Source of the DNA: Chloroflexota bacterium
Lineage (GTDB): Bacteria > Chloroflexota > Chloroflexia > QHBQ01
Reading direction: 5' to 3'
DNA length: 38,558 bases
NCBI GenBank assembly: GCA_025355955.1
Contig: JANXYP010000049.1
Location: forward strand, 1 to 38,558
This document shows, in pieces, positions 16,610-24,497 of the stretch; position 1 is the stretch's first letter; the number at the start of each line of letters is the position of its first letter. The notes under the pieces were generated by a model. It made no database searches. It worked only from the letters and a program-made list of their open reading frames with translations, and was not told the origin of the DNA. The translations under genes were made by a program, and so were the position numbers.

Positions 16610-16698
16610 AGATTAGTAACATCTCAACCCGTTAGCTTCCAACTGCAGGATTCGGGATGCCTGATGCTATCGCTATGCAATTACTCAGTCCTCAGTCC

Positions 16699-17370
16699 TC
16701 ACACCTGCTTTGCCGCCTTGTACTCTTCCATGCGGCCAGTGACCAGGAAGTTGACCCGTTCGCAGATGTTGGTCACGCGGTCGCCGATGCGCTCCAGGTT
16801 GTGAGCGACCCAGAGCAGATGGGTGGCGCGGTCGATTGTGCGTGGGTCATTAAGCATAAAGGTGAGCAATTCGCGGTAAACCTGATCGTACAGCTGGTCT
16901 ACAATGTCGTCCTCATTGGCAACCGCATTGGCAGCAGCCACATCGCGCGCAACAAACGCATCCATCGCCCTACGCAGCATACTGCGCGATTGCTCGGCCA
17001 TGCGTGGGATGTCAATCAGCGGCTTGAGCGGCGGCTCGTTCCCAGTCATGATCGCGATCTTGGCGATACCGACACAGTGGTCGGCCATCCGCTCCAGGTC
17101 GGTGATCACGTTTAGCACCGCGACAATGGTACGCAGGTCGCTAGCCAGCGGCGCTTGGGTGGCGGTAATCAGAATACACTTCTCCTCGATCTCGAAGCGC
17201 TTATCATTCACCTTCTGATCGTCGCTGACCACCAGGCGGGCCAGGCCGAGGTCGCGGTTCTTCAGCGCCTCGATTGACCGACTGATCGCTTTGTCTACCA
17301 TGCTGGACATAACCAGCAGTTCATCCTGCAAATCGCGCAGTTCGCGCTCGAAGGTGGGGCGGGCGGGCAT
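16699..17370 (-). CDS. phoU: PhoU, negative regulator of phosphate uptake and signalling
   Basis: A 223-residue all-helical cytoplasmic protein of two PhoU repeats, each ending in an E/D-rich metal-binding motif: DLERMADHCVGIA near residues 90-103 and NLERIGDRVTNI near 190-202. PhoU connects the Pst transporter to the PhoR-type sensor kinase and limits uptake. The start is ATG 17370 with GGAGG 6 bp upstream. It follows pstB after 259 bp occupied by an inverted-repeat element, so it may be expressed less than the transporter genes or from its own promoter. Confidence 0.95.
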   Translation of the reverse strand: MPARPTFERELRDLQDELLVMSSMVDKAISRSIEALKNRDLGLARLVVSDDQKVNDKRFEIEEKCILITATQAPLASDLRTIVAVLNVITDLERMADHCVGIAKIAIMTGNEPPLKPLIDIPRMAEQSRSMLRRAMDAFVARDVAAANAVANEDDIVDQLYDQVYRELLTFMLNDPRTIDRATHLLWVAHNLERIGDRVTNICERVNFLVTGRMEEYKAAKQV

Positions 17371-17445
17371 AGCTGCCTCCTTTTTTTCCGGTATGAGTCA
17401 TTCCTAATCTTGCGGTTAAAGCTAGCTAGCTGAAGCACCGCTAAC

Positions 17446-17591
17446 CTAAGCCCCCAGCGGGGGTTGGGGGAGGAATCTCGCAAACTAGGTCATGCCAAAT
17501 GTCAGCACAAATGCAGATCACAAGTCGAAAACAGTGACGATGGGCATCTCGCTTGGTCAAGATTCTCCCCCAACTCCCGCTGGGGGCTTAG
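17446..17591. repeat. 146-bp inverted-repeat element, copy 2
   Basis: Arms 17446-17478 and 17559-17591 are near-perfect complements over about 30 bp and share GCCCCCAGCGGGGGTTGG with copy 1. It lies between pstB and phoU. Confidence 0.7.
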
Positions 17592-17629
17592 TTGATCAAA
17601 CTTTGCGATAGCCCATGTTTAATCCCCGA

Positions 17630-18478
17630 TCAGCCAAACCGGCCGGTGATATAATCCTCGGTGCGCTTCTGGGTGGGGCGGGTGAAGATCTGCTGAGTGG
17701 GGCCGAACTCCACCAGGTGGCCGGGGCCGTCCTGGGCCAGCATGAAGGCGGTGAAATCAGATGCGCGGCTGGCCTGCTGCATATTGTGGGTAACGATAAT
17801 GATGGTGTACTGCGCCTTCAACTCCTCAATCAGCTCCTCAATCTTGAGCGTAGCGATGGGGTCGAGCGCAGAGCAGGGTTCGTCCATGAGGATGACTTCG
17901 GGGTTCACCGCGATGGTGCGGGCGATACAGAGACGCTGCTGCTGACCGCCGGATAGCGATGCGCCCGACTTGCCCAGCTTGTCCTTGACCTCATCCCAGA
18001 GCGCGGCGCGGTGCAGCGATTGCTCCACAATCTCCGCAGCCTGGGCGTGGTTGAGGCGACCGCTGTTCAGCTTGATGCCCGCCAGCACGTTTTCGCTGAT
18101 GCTCATGGTGGGGAAGGGATTGGGCTTCTGAAAGACCATCCCGATCAAACGGCGTACCTTGACTGGGTCGGCGCTGGGGGCGTAGATGTTCTGCCCGTCG
18201 AGCAGCACCTCGCCCTCGACACGGGGCGCGCCAGGGGTGACTTCGTGCATCCGGTTGAGGCAGCGGATCAGGGTGGACTTGCCGCAACCGCTGGGGCCGA
18301 TCAGAGCAGTCACCTTGTTGGGCTGAATCTCCATATTGACATCGCTGATCGCCAGGTAACTGCCGTAGTAGGCTTTGAGGTTGCGTATCTCCATGCTCTT
18401 GCCGCCAGTGGCAACCGGCGTGTTATAGCCCTCGGCGCTGGCATCTTGAGGAGCTTCTTTAATTTGTGTATTATCCAA
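17630..18478 (-). CDS. pstB: Phosphate ABC transporter ATP-binding protein PstB
   Basis: A 282-residue ATPase. Walker [10 protein letters not shown] is at about residues 61-69, the signature [14 protein letters not shown] and Walker [14 protein letters not shown] follow, then the switch His in [10 protein letters not shown]. The PCSALDP form and the [14 protein letters not shown] segment are specific to PstB. TTG 18478 is preferred: AAAGG stands upstream and the codon overlaps the pstA stop as TTGGATAA. The frame is open further upstream but only inside pstA. The first 28 residues before [11 protein letters not shown] are a non-conserved extension. It works with PstS, PstC and PstA. Confidence 0.95.
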   Translation of the reverse strand: MDNTQIKEAPQDASAEGYNTPVATGGKSMEIRNLKAYYGSYLAISDVNMEIQPNKVTALIGPSGCGKSTLIRCLNRMHEVTPGAPRVEGEVLLDGQNIYAPSADPVKVRRLIGMVFQKPNPFPTMSISENVLAGIKLNSGRLNHAQAAEIVEQSLHRAALWDEVKDKLGKSGASLSGGQQQRLCIARTIAVNPEVILMDEPCSALDPIATLKIEELIEELKAQYTIIIVTHNMQQASRASDFTAFMLAQDGPGHLVEFGPTQQIFTRPTQKRTEDYITGRFG

Positions 18479-19406
18479 CTTTCTTACCTTTCGTGGCGAT
18501 GCGGGTGAGCAGGCTGAAGACAAGGATGACCATAATCAGGATGAAGCTAGCGCCCCACGCCTGCTCGATGCGTACCGCGTAGGGCTGGGTGGCGTAATCG
18601 TATATGCGGAGCGGCAGCGCGTCAGTTGGCTGGCTCGGATTCCAGTTGATTGCCTCGTTGCCGAGTACGGTGAGCAGCAGCGGTGCGGTTTCGCCCCCGG
18701 CACGGGCGACGGCCAGGACGATGCCGGTAATCACCCCGCTGGCGGCGCTGGGTAGCACCACCTTCACGATGGTGCGCCACTGCGGCACGCCCAGGGCGTA
18801 GGATGCTTCACGCAACGCATTAGGCACCAGGCGCAGTATCTCTTCGACGGTGCGGGTGATGATCGGCACCATAATGATTGACAGGGCCAATGCGCCCGCC
18901 CAGGCGGAGAAGTGGCCCGTGGTGATCACCACCAGCGACCAGACGAACACGCCAGTGACAATCGAAGGGATGCCGGTCATCACATCAGCGACGTAGCGAA
19001 CCAGGAAGGCGAACTTGCCATGCCCATACTCCGACAGATACATCCCCGCCAGCAAACCGAGCGGGATGGAGATGAGCGCGGCGAGGCCGAGAATGAGCAG
19101 GGAGCCGAGGATGGACATCAACACGCCGCCGCCGCTGCCCGCGATGGGTTGGCCTTTCGCATCGAAGTCGAGCGGCTGGGCCGACTGGCTGAAGAAAGTG
19201 GGTGAAAGCGCCTGCCAGCCCTGCACCAGCACGTAGCCGAGGATGAAGAGCATCACGGCCACGCCAATCAGGGCGGCGAGACCAACCAGGCCCGCCATCA
19301 CCAGATTGACCGTTCGCCGTACGGCGAAGCGGGCGCGTTCTCTAGGGCTAACCCCGGCATCCAATGCCCGACTGCGAGCTTGCTCCATTGTACGTTGTCC
19401 TTGCAT
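18471..19406 (-). CDS. pstA: Phosphate ABC transporter permease PstA
   Basis: A 311-residue permease with six helices. The cytoplasmic EAA-type loop reads [25 protein letters not shown], followed by [11 protein letters not shown], typical of PstA. ATG 19406 is chosen over GTG 19418; ATG 19388 is a serious alternative because AAGGA lies 9 bp before it and the residues between are not conserved. It overlaps pstB by 8 bp. A G-rich hairpin lies just upstream in the pstC-pstA gap. Confidence 0.94.
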   Translation of the reverse strand: MQGQRTMEQARSRALDAGVSPRERARFAVRRTVNLVMAGLVGLAALIGVAVMLFILGYVLVQGWQALSPTFFSQSAQPLDFDAKGQPIAGSGGGVLMSILGSLLILGLAALISIPLGLLAGMYLSEYGHGKFAFLVRYVADVMTGIPSIVTGVFVWSLVVITTGHFSAWAGALALSIIMVPIITRTVEEILRLVPNALREASYALGVPQWRTIVKVVLPSAASGVITGIVLAVARAGGETAPLLLTVLGNEAINWNPSQPTDALPLRIYDYATQPYAVRIEQAWGASFILIMVILVFSLLTRIATKGKKVG

Positions 19407-19413
19407 AATAACC

Positions 19414-19453
19414 CCCACCCCAACCCTCCCCCGATATAGGGGAGGGGGTTTTT
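19414..19453. other. GC-rich hairpin between pstC and pstA
   Basis: CCCTCCCC and GGGGAGGG pair around CGATATA. On the plus strand it is followed by TTTTTG, but transcription here runs on the minus strand, where no T-run follows. I read it as an intercistronic hairpin, perhaps affecting message stability, not as an operon terminator. Confidence 0.5.
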
Positions 19454-19486
19454 GTTAGCCATCCCCCGGTTAGTGGAGGAGATTGA

Positions 19487-20542
19487 TCAGGCGCGAGTGC
19501 CGCGCAACGCCGACGAGGTGCTAAATATGACCAGCAGGCGAGCTAGCCCATTGATGATCGCAGTCATTATCAGCAGCACCAGGGCGATTTCAACGATTGC
19601 GCCGACGTAGAGGGGGTCGCTGCCCGCCTCGGTGAACTTCTGGGCAATCGAGCTGGACATGGTATAGCCGGAACTGAGCAGGTTGGGGGTAATCGCAGTC
19701 GAGCTGTTGCCGATTACCAGAGTCACCGCCATTGTCTCGCCCAGGGCGCGCCCCAGGCCCAGCACCGCTGCGCCGATGATACCGCTGCCCGCATAAGGCA
19801 GTACCGCCTTGCGGATAGTCTCCCACTTGGTTGCGCCCAGCGCCAGCATCCCTTCCTTCTGCAAGCTCGGCACGGTCAGGATGATCTCACGGCTAACCGA
19901 CATAATCGTGGGCAGCACCATAATCGCCAGGATCAGCCCGGCGGTGAGCAGCGATCGGCCATTTCCCGGCGTGCTGAACAATGAACCCAGCACTGGCACC
20001 TTGCCAATTACATCGTGGAGGAAGGCATCCACCCCACTAACCTTGCCTGTCTTCAAATCCACATTGTACATAATTGGCACCAGCACCGCCAGACCCCAGA
20101 AGCCGTAGATGATGCTAGGGATGGCGGCCAGCAACTCGACCATGAAGGAGACCGGGGTTGCCAGCCAGCGAGGGGCGTATTCCGCGATGAATAGGGCTGC
20201 GCCAATCGCCAGCGGCACGGCGAAGATCAGCGCGATCGTCGAAGTCACCACCGTACCGAAGATGTAAGGCAGGATGCCGAACTCCTCATGGGGGTGGTTC
20301 TGGGTGATATTGGGGTTCCAGTTGGCCGAGGTGGTAAAGTTGAAGCCGGAATACTGGATATTCGGCCACGAACCTACTACCAACAGAACTATGAGGGCAA
20401 GCAACGTGGCGATGAGCAGCAGGCTGGCAAAGATGGTGAGACCGAAGAACGTGCGATCGCCACCCACAAGGCTGCGGCTACGACTGATGCGGTCAATGCC
20501 TTCGATGGGGGCTATTTTCATATCGAGGTTGTTGGCGGCCAT
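19487..20542 (-). CDS. pstC: Phosphate ABC transporter permease PstC
   Basis: A 351-residue permease with six helices and an extended periplasmic loop (NIQYSGFNFTTSANWNPN) after the first. The EAA-type loop is ALGATKWETIRKAVLPYAGSGIIGA, then GRALGETMAV, the PstC signature. ATG 20542 has GGAAGGA 6 bp upstream; the longer frame from 20572 lacks a site. It has its own promoter candidate at 20620-20648, separating it from the upstream pstS genes by two repeat elements. Confidence 0.95.
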   Translation of the reverse strand: MAANNLDMKIAPIEGIDRISRSRSLVGGDRTFFGLTIFASLLLIATLLALIVLLVVGSWPNIQYSGFNFTTSANWNPNITQNHPHEEFGILPYIFGTVVTSTIALIFAVPLAIGAALFIAEYAPRWLATPVSFMVELLAAIPSIIYGFWGLAVLVPIMYNVDLKTGKVSGVDAFLHDVIGKVPVLGSLFSTPGNGRSLLTAGLILAIMVLPTIMSVSREIILTVPSLQKEGMLALGATKWETIRKAVLPYAGSGIIGAAVLGLGRALGETMAVTLVIGNSSTAITPNLLSSGYTMSSSIAQKFTEAGSDPLYVGAIVEIALVLLIMTAIINGLARLLVIFSTSSALRGTRA

Positions 20543-20619
20543 GCTTGATCCTTCCGACAGAATGAGCTGCAAGGGTAAACGTAAATTGTCGGGGAAGCGA
20601 CACTGATTCCGCCGCTTCT

Positions 20620-20648
20620 ATTTAACCATTTTTGCTGCGGGCTGTCAA
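20620..20648 (-). promoter_or_regulatory. Promoter candidate for pstC
   Basis: On the minus strand TTGACA (20648-20643), a 17-bp spacer and TTAAAT (20625-20620) precede pstC by about 80 bp. No Pho half-sites flank it, so permease genes could be made at a basal level when pstS is off. Confidence 0.6.
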
Positions 20649-20670
20649 ATCTGTGTGAGACTACGGGTGA

Positions 20671-20749
20671 GCGTCACATAATTGCATAACCGGCCAGGGC
20701 GAACAACGGTTCGCCCCTACTGATCGCTTACTCTGGAAGAATGTGACGC
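20671..20749. repeat. REP-like hairpin between 9-bp arms
   Basis: GCGTCACAT (20671-20679) and ATGTGACGC (20741-20749) enclose GGGCGAACAACGGTTCGCCC followed by CTAC. It lies between pstC and the fused pstS. Confidence 0.7.
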
Positions 20750-20768
20750 ACCCCAAGATTGTAAGTAG

Positions 20769-20847
20769 GCTGAGAAAGTGTTTGAAAAGCCGTTGCGCGG
20801 TTTGTAGGGGCGAACCGTTGTTCGCCCTTTTCAGCCACTTTCTCAGC
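20769..20847. repeat. REP-like hairpin between 20-bp arms
   Basis: The arms at 20769-20788 and 20828-20847 (GCTGAGAAAGTG type) are complementary except for two positions. The core is GTAG-preceded GGGCGAACCGTTGTTCGCCC. It ends 10 bp from the fused pstS stop codon and could act as a 3' structure for that message. Confidence 0.75.
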
Positions 20848-20857
20848 ACTCAGCACT

Positions 20858-22771
20858 TTAGTTCGAAGGGATGACGATCTGCTGGACCTGGTGGAGGGCC
20901 GCATCGCGCAGGTTCGGCGGTAGCACACCGTAATCCAGGCTGTTGCTGTAGGTCTGTCCCACGGTCAGTTCCCAGTTGAACAGGTTGACGAGGGCGATGG
21001 CCTTGGCCTTGTCGGTCTGGTTCTTGTAGACGAGCTGCCAGGTCGCGGTGGTGATGGGGTAGCTGTCGGCACCCGGCTCGTCAATCAGGCTGAAGCGCAG
21101 GTCGGCGGGGATGTCGCCCAGGTGACCAGCGGCGGCGCTGACCGTAGCAAGGCTGGCAGTTACATAATTGCCGTCCTTGTTCTTCATGTCGGCGAAGGGG
21201 AGTTTATTCTGGATGGCATAGGCGATCTCGACGTAGCCGATGGCGAATGGGGTGGAAGTGACTTGACCAGCGACCCCAGCGTTGCCGCTTGCGCCCTGAC
21301 CAGCGGGCCAGTTCGGTGACTTGCTCGCGCCTGGACCATTCTTCCAATCAGCGTTGACGTTGGCGAGGTAGGTGGTGAATTGGAAGCTGGTGCCGCTGGA
21401 GTCGCTGCGATGAACTACCTGGATTGCGCCAGCGGGTAGCGCGGTGCCACCGTTGGCGGCGGTAATCGTGGGGTCGCTCCAATCCTTGATCGTGCCGAGG
21501 TAGATCTTGGCGAGAGTATCACCATCCAGCTTCAGCGTGCCATTATAGCCGGGGATGTTGTAGGTGACAACAATCGCGCCCAGGGTAGTCGGTATGTGCA
21601 GCACCAGTCCACCCTTGGCGGCAGCGAGTTCTGCCGTACTCATCGGCGCATCGCTGGCCCCAAAGTCGAGGGTCTGGTTCTGGATGTTTTGCACCCCGAA
21701 GCCGCTGCCCTTGGACTGATAGTTGACCGCCACGCCGTACTTCGCGCCGTAATCTGCGAACCACTTCTGGTAGAGCGGGGCGGGGAAGGTCGCGCCACCA
21801 GCGGTCAGCGAGGTCGCGCCGCCCGGCTGGAAGACGAAGTAATCGAGCGGCTTGCCCGCGTCTTTGTACAGCCACTCGTAGTAGTGAGCGCCGATGTTGC
21901 CAACCTGCACCTGGAACGCCTTGTCGAAGCTGGGAACGTAGGTGAGGATGCGGCGCTGGAATGCTTGCACCAGCACATCGGTGCCACTCTTGCCCGCGAT
22001 CTTGACCTTGGCCCAGTAAGCCTCGCTAATGGGGTAGCCGCTGGCGTAGAACCAGGGGTTGCTCAGTTGGGCGTTGACCGTGCCGCTCTTGCAGGCGGCC
22101 GGGGTGCAATCCACCACCGGGCCACTCTGGTTCAGGAAGGTCCAGAAGGCAGTGGGGATATTGTGGTTGGTGGTCTTCTCGAAGTAGGCGATCTTGGCAT
22201 TCGGATCGCTGCCCATCGCCACATCCTGGCTAATCGTGCCGTTGACATCGATGGTCGCAGTGGCGAAGTGGCTGGTCAGGTCAGTAGTGCCAGTCAGCAC
22301 GTTGCGGAAACTATAATAGGTGGGAGCAGTGGCATCGTCAGGATCGCTGGCGAGAGGGATGGCGGCGGGCCAGCGGTCGACGAAGGTGCTGTCGCCAGTC
22401 TGTTGCTTGCCACTAATAAGCTCGTTGGCGAGCAGGCCGTTGGTGACATAGAAGTTCTGGGTCTTATCGCCAGCAGGCTTGTTGATCTCCATGCGACTCT
22501 TGTCGAAATACTGCACCAGGCGAGTGCCGCCGTTGTACGGCTCCTGCAAGCCAGCAGAGATGGGGGCGGGACCCCAGTAATAGCTGCGCTGGAAGGCGCT
22601 GCCAACCGCCGAGTCGGTGCGGGTCCACACGTTCTTGAACGCCGCATCGGCGAAATCATTGGCCGCCTGTACGTTGCTGCTGTTGGCGGCTTGCACACTT
22701 GTGCCGATACCAGCGAATACCATGCTGAATACTACCAGAAGCAGGGCAAAACTAAAGGCGATCTTACGCAT
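20858..22771 (-). CDS. PstS-like phosphate-binding protein with N-terminal fusion domain
   Basis: A 637-residue exported protein. The signal peptide is cleaved near SVQAAN, with no lipobox Cys. Residues about 35-317 form a domain with RSYYWGPAPIS, RLVQYFDKSRMEI, VTNGLLANELISGKQQTGD and HYYEWLYKDAG; I know this pattern from Chloroflexi exported proteins but not its function. From residue 318 a complete PstS domain follows (LTAGGATFPAPLYQKW, GSGFGVQNIQNQTLDFGASD, HRSDSSGTSF, GASGNAGVAG). It is very similar to the lipoprotein PstS encoded 170 bp upstream. The predicted start is ATG 22771. It probably binds phosphate outside the cell; the role of the extra domain is unknown. Confidence 0.88.
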   Translation of the reverse strand: MRKIAFSFALLLVVFSMVFAGIGTSVQAANSSNVQAANDFADAAFKNVWTRTDSAVGSAFQRSYYWGPAPISAGLQEPYNGGTRLVQYFDKSRMEINKPAGDKTQNFYVTNGLLANELISGKQQTGDSTFVDRWPAAIPLASDPDDATAPTYYSFRNVLTGTTDLTSHFATATIDVNGTISQDVAMGSDPNAKIAYFEKTTNHNIPTAFWTFLNQSGPVVDCTPAACKSGTVNAQLSNPWFYASGYPISEAYWAKVKIAGKSGTDVLVQAFQRRILTYVPSFDKAFQVQVGNIGAHYYEWLYKDAGKPLDYFVFQPGGATSLTAGGATFPAPLYQKWFADYGAKYGVAVNYQSKGSGFGVQNIQNQTLDFGASDAPMSTAELAAAKGGLVLHIPTTLGAIVVTYNIPGYNGTLKLDGDTLAKIYLGTIKDWSDPTITAANGGTALPAGAIQVVHRSDSSGTSFQFTTYLANVNADWKNGPGASKSPNWPAGQGASGNAGVAGQVTSTPFAIGYVEIAYAIQNKLPFADMKNKDGNYVTASLATVSAAAGHLGDIPADLRFSLIDEPGADSYPITTATWQLVYKNQTDKAKAIALVNLFNWELTVGQTYSNSLDYGVLPPNLRDAALHQVQQIVIPSN

Positions 22772-22902
22772 CTTCCTACCTTTCCTCTTATGAACGATTG
22801 AACTACGCTTGTGGGTGGGTGGAACATAACAGCGGGGACATTGAGCTACTTAGCCAGCAGCCAGCGCTACTGCCGGTGGGGTAGCGGGCAAGGGGACGAT
22901 GC

Positions 22903-22932
22903 AAGGGGCGCGTCAAAGGCAACGCGCCCCTT
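22903..22932. other. Intercistronic hairpin between the two pstS genes
   Basis: A perfect 10-bp stem, AAGGGGCGCG/CGCGCCCCTT, with a 10-nt loop lies 10 bp after the upstream pstS stop. No T-run follows on the transcribed strand. Such hairpins protect 3' ends of binding-protein messages in other ABC operons (established), so it may help PstS outnumber the rest. Confidence 0.65.
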
Positions 22933-22941
22933 CGGTATCGG

Positions 22942-24216
22942 TTACGGCTGCACTGGAGCGCCATTGACCATGATGGTCTTGACCTTGGCGATGGCGGCCT
23001 GCTGCAGGTTGGGCGGCAGCACGCCATAGTTCAGGCTGTTGTTGGTGTTCTGCCCTACGGTCAGTTCCCAGTTGAGCAGGTTGACAACCGCGATCGCCTT
23101 GGCCTTGTCGGTCTGGTTCTGGTAAACCAGTTGCCAGGTCGAGCTAGCGATGGGGTAGGTGGCATCGCCCGGCTGGTCAATTAGCGAGAAGCGCAGGTCA
23201 GCCGGAACCGTGGTCAAGTTGGCGGCGGCAGCTGCAATGCTCTGCAGGCTAGCGGTCACATACTTGCCGTTCTTGTTCTTTATGTTGGCAAAGGTGAGAT
23301 TATTCTGGACGGCGTAGGCGATTTCTGCATAGCCAATGCTGAATGGGGTGGACTTGACCTGCCCTGCAACACCGGCATTGCCGCTCGCGCCCTGGCCGAC
23401 CGGCCAGTTGGGGGCCTTGTTTGCGCCGGGGCCGTTCTTCCAATCGGCGTTTACCGCCGCGAGGTAGCTGGTGAAGATGAAACTGGTGCCGCTGCTATCG
23501 CTGCGGTGAACCACCTGGATTGCGCCAGCGGGCAGCGCGGTGCCGCCATTAGCAGCAGCAATCGCGGGGTCGCTCCAGTCCTTGATGGTGCCAAGATAAA
23601 TCTTGGCGAGGGTGTCGCCGTCCAGCTTGAGGGTGCCGCTGTAACCGGGGATGTTGTAGATGACCACATCTGCGCCGAGGCAGGTAGGGATTTCCACGAT
23701 TGGTCCGCCCTTGGCGGCGGTAAGTTCCGCATCGCTCATCGGCGCATCGCTGGCTCCAAAGTCGAGGGTCTGGTTCTGGATGTTCTGCACCCCGAAGCCA
23801 CTGCCCTTGGCCTGGTAGTTGATGGTTACACTATACTTCGCGCCGTAATCAGCGAACCACTTCTGGTAGAGTGGGGCCGGGAAGGTCGCCCCACCAGCAG
23901 TCAGCGCATTTGCGCCGCCAGCTACGGGGCTGAAGGTGCCGCCAGTGCCGCTCATCATCTGGGTACCAGTTACCATCATGCCAGCAGTGGGGGTCATACC
24001 CATCACCTGGGTGTTGGTCATCATCGGCGTGCTTGCCATCGCCTGCGTATTGGTCATGCTAGTGGCCGGGGTGTTGCTGATGGCTGCGCCAGTCGCGGTG
24101 GTGGCCGTGGCGCTAACCGGGGTGTCGGTGGCAGAGCCGCCACAGGCCGCCAGTACGAAGGCGACCATGAGTAGCGCGAGTAGTGCGCTAAAGCGGGTAA
24201 GTTTCTGATAATTCAC
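22942..24216 (-). CDS. pstS: Phosphate-binding lipoprotein PstS
   Basis: A 424-residue lipoprotein. The lipobox LAAC places the acylated residue at Cys25. A Met/Thr/Ala-rich linker (residues 28-100) with repeated NTQxM units is followed by the PstS fold: LTAGGATFPAPLYQKWF, GSGFGVQNIQNQTLDFGASD, VHRSDSSGTSF and GASGNAGVAG, the phosphate-binding loops. GTG 24216 is the start, with an AGAGGAG site about 10 bp upstream. It is first in the pst cluster and lies directly behind the Pho-box array. The methionine-rich linker is unusual. Its partners are PstC, PstA and PstB downstream. Confidence 0.95.
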   Translation of the reverse strand: MNYQKLTRFSALLALLMVAFVLAACGGSATDTPVSATATTATGAAISNTPATSMTNTQAMASTPMMTNTQVMGMTPTAGMMVTGTQMMSGTGGTFSPVAGGANALTAGGATFPAPLYQKWFADYGAKYSVTINYQAKGSGFGVQNIQNQTLDFGASDAPMSDAELTAAKGGPIVEIPTCLGADVVIYNIPGYSGTLKLDGDTLAKIYLGTIKDWSDPAIAAANGGTALPAGAIQVVHRSDSSGTSFIFTSYLAAVNADWKNGPGANKAPNWPVGQGASGNAGVAGQVKSTPFSIGYAEIAYAVQNNLTFANIKNKNGKYVTASLQSIAAAAANLTTVPADLRFSLIDQPGDATYPIASSTWQLVYQNQTDKAKAIAVVNLLNWELTVGQNTNNSLNYGVLPPNLQQAAIAKVKTIMVNGAPVQP

Positions 24217-24316
24217 GATAGAGTCTCTCCTCTTGGTTTAGCAATTGGCGCAACGGATTGCCCATGCCCAGGTGAGCGATTAAGCCCGTCGCGCTGGTCA
24301 AAGTTGGTTCTGGGCA

Positions 24317-24403
24317 ATCTTACCATGCCCGTTTTAACGATAGTTTAACAGGAAGAGGGGGGTATTTTAAGAGGAGGTTAAAGTATTGTTAAGGGAATGT
24401 TAA
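24317..24403 (-). promoter_or_regulatory. PhoP/PhoB-type box array and -10 of the pst operon
   Basis: On the minus strand, half-sites TTAACA, TTAACA, TTAACC and TTAAAA begin at 24403, 24392, 24381 and 24370, each 11 bp apart with 5-bp spacers. TTAAAC at 24348 and TTAAAA at 24337 keep the same 11-bp phase after one missed position. A TAAGAT -10 (24322-24317) follows 9 bp later. TT(A/C/T)ACA-N5 direct repeats are the known PhoP box of Bacillus, and PhoB-type sites also use 11-bp units. Strong induction under phosphate limitation is inferred. Confidence 0.85.
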
Positions 24404-24468
24404 CGGCAGGGCGACAAGCACAGCAATATGAGTTACCCAAAGGTTGATCAATTAAGCCCCAGCTGAAC

Positions 24469-24494
24469 CAGGGCGGGCAGCCGCCCGCCCCTAC
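24469..24494. repeat. REP-like hairpin, GC variant
   Basis: On the minus strand GTAGGGGCGGGC-GGCT-GCCCGCCCTG. It lies 3 bp after the stop of the beta-propeller/SLH gene. No longer inverted arms were recognised around it. Confidence 0.7.
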
Positions 24495-24497
24495 GAT

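Noticed and set aside
19414-19453. Hairpin with T-run taken as a terminator inside the pst operon
   Set aside because: The T-run follows only on the plus strand, whereas pst transcription is on the minus strand, and pstA has no separate promoter.
21596-22801. A 401-codon plus-strand open frame
   Set aside because: It is antisense to the fused pstS gene. Its composition (Val/Gly/Ala/His-rich) is that of a GC-rich shadow, it has no ribosome site, and the opposite strand has unmistakable PstS motifs.
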